DNA of 14,090 bases from an uncultured Bacteroidia bacterium (GCA_902773305.1 CACYEB010000060.1:1-14090), one strand, 5' to 3'; numbered from the stretch's first letter, positions 1 through 8,438 are shown. Made by a program: numbers and translations. Notes: generated from the letters alone by a model not told the origin.

Positions 1-194
1 CGCCCCATCTTGTAGGCAGTGTGCAGCCCCATATAGTCTATGGACGAGCGGGTCAGCTGGAGCATTACCGGGGCGTTCGCAGCCTGCGCAGCACGGGCCA
101 CGCAGGTGAGGGTTTCGTAATTATAAAAGTTGGTTGCCAGAACGGCGGTGCCTTTTGCCTGGCAGTCGTAAAGGACTTCTCGGATTGTTTTCAT
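1..194 (-). CDS. Class II ketose-bisphosphate aldolase (fructose/tagatose-bisphosphate type), N-terminal fragment
   Basis: Only the first 64 codons lie in the window; the gene continues past the left edge. Class II aldolases are zinc enzymes that reversibly split fructose- or tagatose-1,6-bisphosphate into DHAP and glyceraldehyde-3-phosphate in the cytoplasm. The visible part has the family's opening: a short helix (MKTIREVL), a strand ending in TNFYNYETL (residues 21-29, matching the usual AFNxxNxET), then a helix and the strand APVMLQLT followed by a Ser-rich turn. The zinc ligands and catalytic Asp lie beyond the edge, so fructose and tagatose specificity cannot be separated. The ATG at 194 sits 14 bp after the glpT stop, so it is probably the last or a late gene of the glp operon. 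There it could consume the DHAP made by GlpABC. Class is fairly sure; substrate is open. Confidence 0.8.
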   Translation of the reverse strand, partial: MKTIREVLYDCQAKGTAVLATNFYNYETLTCVARAAQAANAPVMLQLTRSSIDYMGLHTAYKMG

Positions 195-208
195 TCGCTA
201 TTAAAGAT

Positions 209-1588
209 TTATTTGGCAGGCTTGCGTTCTTCCTTGAGGGTGAGTCCCATAAAGAAGATGGCCAGCAGGCAGGCGGCTATCAGCAGCACAAAGGTCCATC
301 CCCAGCCGGCTTTCTGTGCCACCAGGCCTATGATTGTGTTTGCAAGTATGAACGTTCCAAGGAAGTATCCGAAGAAGCCGGTGAGGCCGGCGGCGGTGCC
401 GGCGGCGTTCTTGGGTGCAAGGTCCAGTGCCTGTACACCGATGAGCATTACTGGTCCGTAGATAAAGAACCCTATGCCGATAAGGCTGATAATAACTATT
501 GTAAGATTGTCTATGAACATCCAGTAGAGCACTACGAAAACAAGCACCAGCGCCATAAAGATCATTGTGGGCAGGGCGCGGCGGCCGTGGAAGAGTTTGT
601 CGGAGAGCCAGCCGCAGAGCAGAGTTCCGGGAATGGCGGCAAACTCGTATGCAAAGTACGCCCAGCCGGCACTCTTGAGGTCGATACCCTTTTCCGTGAG
701 GATTGTCGGCGCCCAGTCCAGACAGCCGTAGCGTACCATATAGACGAATGCGTTGGCCAGGGCTATGAACCACAGGAATTTGTTGTTGAGGACGTGGTTG
801 AAGAGGATTTCCCTGGTGGTGAGGGTGGTTTCGTGTTTCTCTGAATAGTTCTTGGGATAGTCATTACGCCAGGCTTCCACCGACTGCAGGCCGCAGGACT
901 GCGGCGTGTCGCGAAGCAGAATGTAAGCCAGCAGGGCGATGAACAGTGCCACAGCAGCCGGGAAAGCGAAAGTGCCTATCAAAAAGTAGAGTTCACTGTG
1001 GGCGCCGTAAAACCAGCTGCCGAACCAGGCGGCGCCGTAGGTGGCCATAGGGCCGACCAGCGCTCCGCCCACGTTATGGGCACAGTTCCAGATGCTCATC
1101 ATAGTGCCGCGCTCACCGGGCGAGAACCAGTGTGTCATCACACGGCCGCAGGGAGGCCAGCCCATTCCGTTGAACCATCCCACCAGGGCGTTGAGAACTC
1201 CCATCACCACAATCGCCCACATCTTGTGCCCGGCCCCTATCCACTGGATGGGAACTATCATAAAGCACATCGAAATGGCAGTAAGCACCAGTCCCAAAGG
1301 GAGGAAAACACGTGCGTTGGAGCGGTCGGAAACGCTTCCCATCAGGAATTTGGACAGGGCGTAGGCGGCGGCGTTGAGACCCAGCACAAAGCCCAGTTCG
1401 GTCTTTTCGAATCCGAGCGGAGCCATAGCCGGAATGGCCATGGAGAGGTTCTTGCGCACCAGATAGAATCCGGCGTAGCCTATGAAGGCGCCAAGGAAAA
1501 CTTGCAGGCGCAGCCGCTTGTACTTCGCATCTGCCGCAGGTCCGGTTTCCGCCGGTTTGTATTCGGGTTGTTTCAGGAATTTGAGCAT
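209..1588 (-). CDS. glpT: Glycerol-3-phosphate/phosphate antiporter GlpT
   Basis: This is a 459-residue major facilitator superfamily transporter, about the length of E. coli GlpT (about 450), with 12 predicted membrane helices. The family imports G3P across the inner membrane in exchange for inorganic phosphate. Long stretches follow the enterobacterial protein as I recall it: YLVRKN (42-47), MGSVSDRSN (83-91), GMGWPPCGR (141-149), WNCAHNVGG (167-175), RDTPQSCGL, YMVRYG (283-288), IPGTLLCGW and YGPVMLIG. The three residues assigned to phosphate or G3P binding in E. coli GlpT (Arg45, His165, Arg269) have counterparts at Arg45, His171 and Arg286, so transport of G3P rather than hexose phosphate is well supported. 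Its start overlaps the stop of the upstream phosphodiesterase gene by one base (TAATG), so the two are translationally coupled: the extracytoplasmic enzyme makes the substrate this protein imports. Confidence 0.95.
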   Translation of the reverse strand: MLKFLKQPEYKPAETGPAADAKYKRLRLQVFLGAFIGYAGFYLVRKNLSMAIPAMAPLGFEKTELGFVLGLNAAAYALSKFLMGSVSDRSNARVFLPLGLVLTAISMCFMIVPIQWIGAGHKMWAIVVMGVLNALVGWFNGMGWPPCGRVMTHWFSPGERGTMMSIWNCAHNVGGALVGPMATYGAAWFGSWFYGAHSELYFLIGTFAFPAAVALFIALLAYILLRDTPQSCGLQSVEAWRNDYPKNYSEKHETTLTTREILFNHVLNNKFLWFIALANAFVYMVRYGCLDWAPTILTEKGIDLKSAGWAYFAYEFAAIPGTLLCGWLSDKLFHGRRALPTMIFMALVLVFVVLYWMFIDNLTIVIISLIGIGFFIYGPVMLIGVQALDLAPKNAAGTAAGLTGFFGYFLGTFILANTIIGLVAQKAGWGWTFVLLIAACLLAIFFMGLTLKEERKPAK

Positions 1589-2463
1589 TATCTTACCACT
1601 TTGATTAATCTGTCGGGATAATTGGAGATGATGGCTTCTACGCCGCAGTCCACAAGGCGCTGCATCTCTTCGGGGTCATCTACAGTCCAGGGGACCACTC
1701 CGATACCGTGTGAGTGGCACCAGGCGACGTTTTCTGCAGTGACCTGCGAGGACTCGGGACTCCACCACTGCGGGACAAAGTCCAGGTTCTTCAGCAGCGA
1801 CTCGATATCTCCTCCGTCGTAATCTTCGGTGAGGTACGACAGCGTCAGCTCCGGCCACTTGGAATGTATATAGTTGAGGGCACGGGTGTCAAAACTCTGG
1901 ACAATGAGACGTTCGCCGAGATTCTTGGACAGGAGCATCGGAATGCACTTTTCGCAGAATGTTACGTAGTCGGGCCACAGTGTGCCTTCTCCCTCGCCGG
2001 GGGTCGATTTAATCTCGATGTTGTAGTTGACCGGGCTCTTGGCGTAACCTTCGGTGAAATCTATCAGGTCTGATGCAAGGGGCTTTGTGGCCGCCATCTT
2101 GACCTGATCTGGCCAGCGGTCTACGTAACGAAGCCCGACATCATACTTGGCAATACTGTCGTAGGGCATAGTGTAGAGGTACTCCTTGGGATCGCCTTCG
2201 TTTATCAGACTGCCATCGGGGCGGGTGGAATATCGGGGATGGAAATAGTTGTCGTGGGAGACCACGACCTGTCCGTCCTGAGACAGTTGCAGGTCAAACT
2301 CGAGGGTGTTTACATCCATATCCAGGGCGTTCTGCATCGCAGGTATGGTGTTTTCCGGCATAAGACCGGCTCCGCCGCGGTGTGCCTGAACGTCGATTGC
2401 CGGTTTCCCCTTGCAGCCGGACAAGATGACGGCAAGGGAAAGATAGATCAAAACTCTTTTCAT
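1588..2463 (-). CDS. glpQ: Lipoprotein glycerophosphodiester phosphodiesterase (GlpQ/UgpQ family)
   Basis: The enzyme hydrolyses glycerophosphodiesters such as deacylated phospholipid headgroups to G3P and an alcohol. The 291-residue protein begins with a lipoprotein signal peptide whose lipobox ILSGC puts the lipid-modified Cys at residue 17. The GDPD TIM-barrel motifs follow in order: HRGGAGLMPENT (His28, Arg29), LEFDLQLSQDG (Glu55, Asp57), VSHD (His70), NIEIK (Glu150, Lys152), QSFD (189-192) and VPWTVD (257-262). The start at 2463 is chosen over an in-frame ATG 69 bases upstream because it gives a clean signal peptide and an ATGA overlap with the glpC stop. Residues after the Cys (KGKPAIDV) lack the acidic run known as a surface-export signal in Bacteroidetes, so periplasm-facing anchoring is more likely than surface display. 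It would feed G3P to GlpT, encoded next. Confidence 0.9.
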   Translation of the reverse strand: MKRVLIYLSLAVILSGCKGKPAIDVQAHRGGAGLMPENTIPAMQNALDMDVNTLEFDLQLSQDGQVVVSHDNYFHPRYSTRPDGSLINEGDPKEYLYTMPYDSIAKYDVGLRYVDRWPDQVKMAATKPLASDLIDFTEGYAKSPVNYNIEIKSTPGEGEGTLWPDYVTFCEKCIPMLLSKNLGERLIVQSFDTRALNYIHSKWPELTLSYLTEDYDGGDIESLLKNLDFVPQWWSPESSQVTAENVAWCHSHGIGVVPWTVDDPEEMQRLVDCGVEAIISNYPDRLIKVVR

Positions 2464-3674
2464 ATTATGGCTTCTGCTAAAATTGATATGGGGTTCATTA
2501 CCTGATAGCCTGTGGACATTTCTATCTGCCATTTGCAGGTTTCGCAGTCACAGGCAACCACATCGGGGTTGACGGCTTTAATCTGGTTGAAGAGCGGTTC
2601 GCCGATGGCTTGGGACGCTTCGTAGTTTTCCCGCTTGAAACCGTAGGTGCCGGCTATTCCGCAGCAGGCGTCATCGAGCATCGTAAATTCCACTCCGGGT
2701 ATCATCTTAAGCAGCCTCTCGGAAAATACCCCCCAGCCGAGTTTTTCCATATGGCAAGGGGTGTGATAGGCTACGTTCTTGTGGAAACCGGGCTTGAAAT
2801 GCAACTCTGCACCCTTTTCTATCCGCTCGCAGATATAGCGGGAGGCCATCATAATGAAGTCACGTACTCCCGAATTGTCTACGCCAAGCAGCGATGGATA
2901 TTCGTCGCGGAGCGTCAGCGTGCAGGTAGATGAGGTGGTGAGCACCATCAGCCCCTTGTCCACCGCCTTTGAAAGTGCAACTATGTTGTGGTTGGCGTGC
3001 AGGGTGGCTTCGGCCTTCATCCCGTTGGTTATCATAGCGATACCACAGCATTTCTCCTTTTCCAGCAACTGTACTCCCACGCCCAGGGCGTTGAGTACCT
3101 TGACCAGATGCCGGCCAAGCCTGGGGTAGTTGTAATTGACGTAGCAGCCGTGGAAATATGCGACCTGCTCTGCGAAAGCAGCCTGTTCTTTTTCGTGACG
3201 GCCCATCCAGCTCTCAAAACTGTATGCACTGTATTTGGGGAAGGTACGCCTCCTGTCTATCTTGAACATGGCGTCCATCATCGTCTTGGTGATGCCCAGT
3301 CCGGTGACCCCGTTGACAACGGGGGCGAAGGGACGTGCCAGATGTCCCATAAAGTCGGTGGAGGCCAGCATACGGTCGCGCCATTTGACGGGGGAGGTGT
3401 CATATTTGATGCGGGCGGCCTGAATCAGGTCGGCAACCTTGACCCCGGAAGGACAGGCTACCTCGCACCGCTTGCAGTTCAGGCAATATTTGAGAGCGTA
3501 ATTGAAGAAAAACGGATCCTTTAGCCGCAACCTTTCGCCGTCGGGACCGGCCTGTTTGGGGCCGGGATAGAGTGGATTGACCTGCAGCACCGGGCAGTAG
3601 GCAGTACACACCGTGCACTTCATACACTCTTCAAAATTGTGTGAACTCTGAGTATATTCCTGAAGTTTCATCAT
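2460..3674 (-). CDS. glpC: Anaerobic glycerol-3-phosphate dehydrogenase subunit C (iron-sulfur)
   Basis: This is the iron-sulfur subunit of the GlpABC complex, which in E. coli attaches the catalytic GlpAB dimer to the membrane and passes electrons from G3P to (mena)quinone. At 404 residues it is near E. coli GlpC length (about 396). The N-terminus carries two ferredoxin-type [4Fe-4S] motifs: Cys17, 20, 23, 27 and Cys64, 67, 70, 74, each closing with CP. Two CCG-type modules follow, with CCG at 209-211 and 337-339 plus partner cysteines at 177, 251, 307, 375, 377 and 380. The same architecture occurs in heterodisulfide reductase-like and lactate/glycolate oxidase subunits, but its place directly after glpA and glpB settles the identity. 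The first of two consecutive ATG codons overlaps the glpB stop as ATGA. Confidence 0.93.
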   Translation of the reverse strand: MMKLQEYTQSSHNFEECMKCTVCTAYCPVLQVNPLYPGPKQAGPDGERLRLKDPFFFNYALKYCLNCKRCEVACPSGVKVADLIQAARIKYDTSPVKWRDRMLASTDFMGHLARPFAPVVNGVTGLGITKTMMDAMFKIDRRRTFPKYSAYSFESWMGRHEKEQAAFAEQVAYFHGCYVNYNYPRLGRHLVKVLNALGVGVQLLEKEKCCGIAMITNGMKAEATLHANHNIVALSKAVDKGLMVLTTSSTCTLTLRDEYPSLLGVDNSGVRDFIMMASRYICERIEKGAELHFKPGFHKNVAYHTPCHMEKLGWGVFSERLLKMIPGVEFTMLDDACCGIAGTYGFKRENYEASQAIGEPLFNQIKAVNPDVVACDCETCKWQIEMSTGYQVMNPISILAEAII

Positions 3675-4801
3675 TCGTCTGATTTGAGGATTTGGTCTGC
3701 CACGGCCAGTGCGCTGCGGATGGCGAGTTCGCCTCCGGAACCCAGGCCAGGACGTGTCTGTCCCAGTATGGAGCCTATGGCAAAGAGATTCCTGAGCGGT
3801 TCGCCATCCTTGAGGGGGCGCAGGTTATCGTCGCAAATTACGCCGTATTTCATATAAGGCTGCTCCCGCATGAATTCGGGGTTATACCAGTCGGTGCGGT
3901 CGGAAGCCTGTTCTACGTCAACTCCGAACACGGGCTCCGATATCTCAAAAGGATTGGACCTGAGCCCCTTTGAGAAGAAGGTGCCGGTGGCGAGGATAAA
4001 ATTGTCCGCTTCAAGGAAATGATTGCCAAGATTGTGCGTGACGATGCTGTGGACAACGCGCTCGTGGACGTGGGCGCCGGTGGCTTCGTCGCCCATCAGA
4101 TAGGTTCCGCCCAGCAGCTGGTACCGACGCTTCAAAAGCATCTGGGTGCGGATGCCGGGCACCGAAGGGGGAAGGGTTCCGACAAAGACTACCTGGGCCG
4201 GGATGCCCCCTCGTATACGGCTCGGTACCGAGGTGTCCTGGAGACCGAATACCTGAGGCAGAATGACGGTATCCTCGTCCCTGAGCAGAATCCTGACTTC
4301 ACGTACGACACTCTCCCAAATCCGGTCCATAGTGCGTGCTATCTGCACCGAACGCATTTCACTGGGACTCTTTTCCAAGTGCTCCAGTTCGGGCAGATTG
4401 AGCATTTTGATGCGACATTGCATCCCTTGCTTTTCCAGGCCCTCGGCGAGGAACTGGCAGAAGAAGTCGTGATATCCGGCGAAACTGACAATGAGTGCCC
4501 GGCTGCCTATCTTCGGCCCGGGGAAAAGGCTGATGTCCTCAAGCGAAAGGGCGGCCTTCTTGAAGGTGCCCATCGGCATCAGCCTGACGCCCGGACTGTA
4601 ATGAAGTCCGATGCCCGCTTCGGCAAACAGGTCGGTGATGCGTCCGGGAGCATCTTCTATGGACTCAAAGGTCCCGGAGAAGAAGTGCAGCGCGTTCTGC
4701 CCTTCGCTTATGATGGCGGTGCCTCTGCCGGCCTTCTGCAGGCTGATGCCGGCAACAAGGCCAGCCAGTCCTCCGCCAATTATGACAGTGTTGAATTTCA
4801 T
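3671..4801 (-). CDS. glpB: Anaerobic glycerol-3-phosphate dehydrogenase subunit B
   Basis: This is the second flavoprotein subunit of GlpABC, working with GlpA to oxidise G3P to DHAP in the cytoplasm next to the membrane. The 376-residue protein starts with a Rossmann dinucleotide-binding motif, IIGGGLAGLVAG (Gly9, Gly11, Gly14). It ends with the GlpB-type second nucleotide-contact segment, NLFAIGSILGQTRPG followed by GSGGELAIRSAL. It is about 40 residues shorter than E. coli GlpB (about 419) but shows no internal break. GlpB-type proteins are variable and poorly characterised compared with GlpA; the assignment rests on the fold plus the exact glpA-glpB-glpC order. Its ATG is 4 bp after the glpA stop and its stop overlaps the glpC start, which fits equal production of the three subunits. 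Confidence 0.9.
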   Translation of the reverse strand: MKFNTVIIGGGLAGLVAGISLQKAGRGTAIISEGQNALHFFSGTFESIEDAPGRITDLFAEAGIGLHYSPGVRLMPMGTFKKAALSLEDISLFPGPKIGSRALIVSFAGYHDFFCQFLAEGLEKQGMQCRIKMLNLPELEHLEKSPSEMRSVQIARTMDRIWESVVREVRILLRDEDTVILPQVFGLQDTSVPSRIRGGIPAQVVFVGTLPPSVPGIRTQMLLKRRYQLLGGTYLMGDEATGAHVHERVVHSIVTHNLGNHFLEADNFILATGTFFSKGLRSNPFEISEPVFGVDVEQASDRTDWYNPEFMREQPYMKYGVICDDNLRPLKDGEPLRNLFAIGSILGQTRPGLGSGGELAIRSALAVADQILKSDE

Positions 4802-4805
4802 CGGA

Positions 4806-6401
4806 TTAAATACCTAAGACGTGTTTATAAACCCACTGGGTGTATTCGGCCTCGCGCAGGGTATCTCCCCAACCTATGGGAAAATTGCCCTTCCAGCGTT
4901 CTTGCAGGAAAGCTTTCAGGTCATCGCGCTCGCGCTCTATGCAGCCGTGTGCCTTTGCCAGCAGACCGGCGGCACGGCAGGCGCAGAATTCTCCCTGACA
5001 GGTTCCCATACCGATGCGGGTGCGGCGCCTGAGGTCGGTGAGGGTAGTGGCTTCAAGATGGTCTATGGCGTCATTTACCTCTCCCACAGAAACCTCTTCG
5101 CACTCGCAGACCAGCGCTTCGTCCAGGCGGTTGCGGGTGCGCAGCCGGGCGGCGTTGTTTCCCAGGCGGGCAGCAGCCGCCTTCTGGGCGGTGGAGGGTT
5201 TCTCCCATATCTTGCGGGCGACTTCTTCGTAGGATGGCTCTCCGCTGCCGGGCAGGGGGGTGACGGCCGTCGAGCAGACCTTGTCGATATTCAGTTTGCG
5301 GCACACGGTATCAGTGGCAATCTCGGCCATCAGGCGGTAGGTCATCAGTTTTCCTCCGGTGATGGTGATGAATCCCTTGAGGCCGTCGCGCTCTTCGTGG
5401 TCAAGGCAGACGATTCCCCGGGAAATATTCCGCCCGGAAGGGTCGTCGTCGGCACTGACCAGGGGACGGACTCCTGCGTAGGCGCGCAGGATGCGGGTTG
5501 AAGAGAGACTGGGGGCCATCTTGGCTCCTTCCGTTATCAGAAGGGTAACCTCGTCGGGTGTCACGCTAACGCCGTCACACTCTTCGAACGGGATCCTGGT
5601 GGATGTGGTGCCAATGATGCAGACGGTGTCTCCTGGCACCAGGATGTCGGCATTGGAAGGTTTTCTGCAGCGGTTTATCACCATATTGTTTACGCGGTGG
5701 GCAAATACCAGCAGCGCCCCTTTTGCAGGAAACATCCCCACATTTACCCCTGCCAGAGCGGCGATGTCGTGGCCCCAGATGCCGCAGGCATTGACTGTTA
5801 CGGGAGCGAAGAAATCCTGTTCCTGCCCGGTGTTGAGGTTGCGGGTATGTACGCCGGTTATTGTGTCGCCCTCACGGATGAAGCCGGTGACGGTGGTGTG
5901 AAGGCGCACCTGCCCGCCGTGAAGCCTGGCATCCAGCATATTGGCTGCGCACAAGCGGAAAGGGTCCACACTTCCGTCGGGAACCTTGACCGCTCCCGTC
6001 AGGTCGGGGTTGACCATTGGCTCCAGCCTTTTCGCCAGCTGGGGATCTATGATCTCTGCGCTGATACCCGCCTTGCGGCAGGCCTCTACGAATGTCTGCT
6101 GATAGCTCAGATCATCTTCGGGGAGGGAGATGAAGAGCCCGTCGGTCTCGTCTATGCAGTGCGAGGCGATGCGGCGCAGAATCATATTCTCCCTGATACA
6201 CTCCTCGGCCGACTCGGGGTCGTTTACCGCATAGCGTGCGCCGGAGTGCAGCAGACCGTGGTTGCGGCCGGTCGCCCCGGTTGCTATGTCGCTGCGCTCT
6301 ATGAGCAGGGTCTTGAGACCGCGCATGGCGCAGTCCCGCTGAGTGCCGGCTCCGGTGATGCCGCCTCCTATGATTATTACGTCAAATTCGTTGTTTGCCA
6401 T
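4806..6401 (-). CDS. glpA: Anaerobic glycerol-3-phosphate dehydrogenase subunit A (FAD)
   Basis: This is the catalytic FAD subunit that oxidises sn-glycerol-3-phosphate to DHAP. It has 531 residues against about 542 in E. coli. The N-terminal FAD-binding motif is IIIGGGITGAG (Gly12, Gly14, Gly17), followed by IERSDIATGATGRNHGLLHSG (about 34-54), typical of the GlpA/GlpD DAO family. The segment FITITGGKLMTYRLMAE near residue 355 is the usual C-terminal FAD contact. A C-terminal BFD-type [2Fe-2S] domain has Cys432, Cys434, Cys468 and Cys473 (CEC ... GTCQGEFC); aerobic GlpD lacks this domain, so this is the anaerobic enzyme. The start lies 12 bp after the GH97 stop, with no gap big enough for a clear separate promoter, so it is read as the second gene of the operon. 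Confidence 0.94.
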   Translation of the reverse strand: MANNEFDVIIIGGGITGAGTQRDCAMRGLKTLLIERSDIATGATGRNHGLLHSGARYAVNDPESAEECIRENMILRRIASHCIDETDGLFISLPEDDLSYQQTFVEACRKAGISAEIIDPQLAKRLEPMVNPDLTGAVKVPDGSVDPFRLCAANMLDARLHGGQVRLHTTVTGFIREGDTITGVHTRNLNTGQEQDFFAPVTVNACGIWGHDIAALAGVNVGMFPAKGALLVFAHRVNNMVINRCRKPSNADILVPGDTVCIIGTTSTRIPFEECDGVSVTPDEVTLLITEGAKMAPSLSSTRILRAYAGVRPLVSADDDPSGRNISRGIVCLDHEERDGLKGFITITGGKLMTYRLMAEIATDTVCRKLNIDKVCSTAVTPLPGSGEPSYEEVARKIWEKPSTAQKAAAARLGNNAARLRTRNRLDEALVCECEEVSVGEVNDAIDHLEATTLTDLRRRTRIGMGTCQGEFCACRAAGLLAKAHGCIERERDDLKAFLQERWKGNFPIGWGDTLREAEYTQWVYKHVLGI

Positions 6402-6413
6402 CGGTTATGCTTT

Positions 6414-8375
6414 TTAGAATACCAGGACACATCCGCCTCCGGGGGCAAGGTGTACCGTGACTTTGCCGTCCTGGACCTTTATCTCTTCCCTGTGGTAATC
6501 CTGACCGTTGCGGTGGGCATTAGCGCCGTCTCTCCAGAGAGTGGCTCCCGAGCCGTCGGGGGCTTCAAACGGCACTTCAAAGGTGATGTCACGCTCATCC
6601 CAGTTGTTCATTGCGGCCAGATACCACCTGTCACCGCTGCGGCGGGCCATCATAATGAATTGTCCGATTGTGCCGTCCAGTGAGATGGTCTCGTCCCATA
6701 CTGTGGGTATGGAGGCGATGAAACGGGTGCATTCCTCTTCTGCCTCATAGTTTGTCGGTGCGTCGCAAAGCATTGTGAACGGTGCATCGAATATCACGTA
6801 TTCGGCCAGCTGGCGGCATCTGGTACCCTGGCTCATCGGCTCGTTGTCGCAGGGGTAGTAGTTTGCCTTGATTGCGTTGCGCATAGCGCCCTGCGTGTAG
6901 TCGCAGGGACCGGCAACCAGACGGGTGAAAGGTATTGTGACGTCATATGTGACCTGGTCGTATTCAGGACCCATCCACTTGAGTTGTTCGAGGCCGTTCA
7001 CCCCTTCGAAGTTGAGTACGTTGGGCCAGGTGCGGGTCAGTCCGGCGGGTTTGAAGGCACCGTGGAAGTCCACGAACTGATGATACTTGGCTGCGGTGCG
7101 GGCCGCCTTTTCGTAAAAGGCGACCATTGCCTGGTCGTCCCGGTTCATAAAGTCGATTTTCCAACCGGCGATGCCCATCTCGCTATAATGTCTGCACACG
7201 CCTTCCATATCACGGTTGAAAGCCCAGTAACCTGCCCACAGGACAAGCCTGACCCCTTTGCTTATTGCATAGGAGCTCAGCATCGGAAGGTCTATCTCCG
7301 GCACGACCTGCATCAAGTCAGCCTGGAGATTCACCGCCCAGCCCTCGTCCAGGATCACATATTCGATGCCGTGTGCGGCTGCAAAATCTATGTAATACTT
7401 ATATGTGTCGTTGTTGATGCCTGACTTGAAGTCCACGCCCCTGATGTTCCAGTCGTTCCACCAGTCCCAGGCAACCTTGCCGGGCTTGACCCAGGAAAAG
7501 TCGCCTTCGGAGGGTCTGGCAAGCCGCCATACAAGGTCGTTGTCGGCAAGGGCGGCATCATTGTCTGCAATGACGACTACCCTCCAGGGAAGTTCTTCCC
7601 CCTTGTCTCCCTTGTAAATGTAAGGTTCCCGCGAGGTTACTATCCCCTGCAGCATATTGTGGCCGCCCTGGACTATGGTCTTGGGAAAGGGAGCGAACAC
7701 CGCTTCCAGACCTGAGTCTCCGTCGCGGTTGCAAAGGTACATCCCGGGATAGTTCAGAAGGTCTGCTTCGGTGATGCAGATCCTTGGACCGGCAGCAGAC
7801 TCTACTGTGAGGGGAAGGAACGCCATACGGGCCGGATTCCACCGTGAAAGGGGAATGTTCGCATAAACGTTTTCAAAAGAGTTGAAGAACTGCTGCTCGA
7901 AATTGCCGCCGTCCCTCACGTATGGAATCCAGGCCATCGGGTCGCCGGGAAAGTTGAATTCAGCAGTTTCGGAAGCTATTTCCTCTCCTTTTTTTGTGAC
8001 GAAGCGATAAGCCACGCCGTCGTCAGAGACACGGAATATCAGGTCAAAATCTTTAGATATCAGCTTTATCTGGTTATAATTGTCGTGTACCTTGCTGCGT
8101 TTGAAGTTCCGTGCTGGGAGCACTTCGTCTCTACCAGTGCGCTGAACCTTTCGGAATCTGGTATTCTGCCCGTAAACGCATCCGTCGGTGAGCGTCAGGC
8201 CCAATCGGGAGGGGGCAATAAGTTGCGCGCCATCTTTGCTGACACTCCAAGTCAGAGTTTCGCCGCTCTGAATCAGCAAATTGATCTTTCCGTCAGGGGA
8301 AGTTACCCGGTAGTCTTTTGCCTGTGTGCAAATTGCCGTAAGCATCGTTGCGATGCAAATCAGGATCTTCTTCAT
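6414..8375 (-). CDS. GH97 family alpha-glycosidase, retaining-type signature (possible alpha-galactosidase)
   Basis: This is a secreted glycoside hydrolase of family GH97, the family of SusB and BtGH97b of Bacteroides thetaiotaomicron. The 653-residue protein has a cleavable signal peptide (cut probably after Ala19), an N-terminal beta-sandwich (about 21-275), a (beta/alpha)8 barrel (about 276-550) and a C-terminal beta domain ending in VHLAPGGG. From memory of the family, inverting alpha-glucosidases carry a Glu general base in an HEAVRPTG-like motif, whereas retaining alpha-galactosidases replace it with Gly and use an Asp one strand earlier. Here WKIDFMNRDDQ supplies Asp408, and the other site reads HGAFKPAG with Gly439, so the retaining class is predicted. 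Glu457 and Glu463 are candidate acid/base or calcium ligands. There is no lipobox, so it is probably periplasmic. It heads the glp operon 12 bp before glpA, which is unusual. Family is certain; sugar specificity is inferred. Confidence 0.93.
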   Translation of the reverse strand: MKKILICIATMLTAICTQAKDYRVTSPDGKINLLIQSGETLTWSVSKDGAQLIAPSRLGLTLTDGCVYGQNTRFRKVQRTGRDEVLPARNFKRSKVHDNYNQIKLISKDFDLIFRVSDDGVAYRFVTKKGEEIASETAEFNFPGDPMAWIPYVRDGGNFEQQFFNSFENVYANIPLSRWNPARMAFLPLTVESAAGPRICITEADLLNYPGMYLCNRDGDSGLEAVFAPFPKTIVQGGHNMLQGIVTSREPYIYKGDKGEELPWRVVVIADNDAALADNDLVWRLARPSEGDFSWVKPGKVAWDWWNDWNIRGVDFKSGINNDTYKYYIDFAAAHGIEYVILDEGWAVNLQADLMQVVPEIDLPMLSSYAISKGVRLVLWAGYWAFNRDMEGVCRHYSEMGIAGWKIDFMNRDDQAMVAFYEKAARTAAKYHQFVDFHGAFKPAGLTRTWPNVLNFEGVNGLEQLKWMGPEYDQVTYDVTIPFTRLVAGPCDYTQGAMRNAIKANYYPCDNEPMSQGTRCRQLAEYVIFDAPFTMLCDAPTNYEAEEECTRFIASIPTVWDETISLDGTIGQFIMMARRSGDRWYLAAMNNWDERDITFEVPFEAPDGSGATLWRDGANAHRNGQDYHREEIKVQDGKVTVHLAPGGGCVLVF

Positions 8376-8408
8376 CTATCTTAAGTTTTTTAATTCGCTC
8401 CGAATGTA

Positions 8409-8438
8409 TAAAGGTAGTAAAAATATTTATTAGGACAA
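8409..8438 (-). promoter_or_regulatory. Predicted promoter of the GH97-glp operon
   Basis: Read on the minus strand, TTG (8438-8436) is followed after 19 bp by TACCTTTA (8416-8409). This matches the Bacteroidota layout TTTG-N19-21-TAnnTTTG except for the last base of the -7 box. It predicts a transcript start near 8402 and a leader of roughly 27 nt before the GH97 ATG at 8375. It is the only plausible match in the intergenic region on this strand. No experimental support is available. Confidence 0.45.

Noticed and set aside
2464..2532. Upstream in-frame ATG at 2532 for the phosphodiesterase gene
   Set aside because: It would place 23 polar residues before an intact lipoprotein signal peptide and overlap glpC by 73 bases. 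The ATG at 2463 gives the ATGA junction used elsewhere in the operon.
4019..5032. A 337-codon plus-strand open frame, with similar long plus-strand frames at 134-844 and 5697-6683
   Set aside because: They lie antisense to glpB/glpA, glpT and GH97/glpA, whose protein families are unmistakable. Their translations are low-complexity, Gly/Ala/His/Arg-rich mixtures without recognisable domains, and no promoter precedes them. They are by-products of GC-rich coding on the opposite strand.
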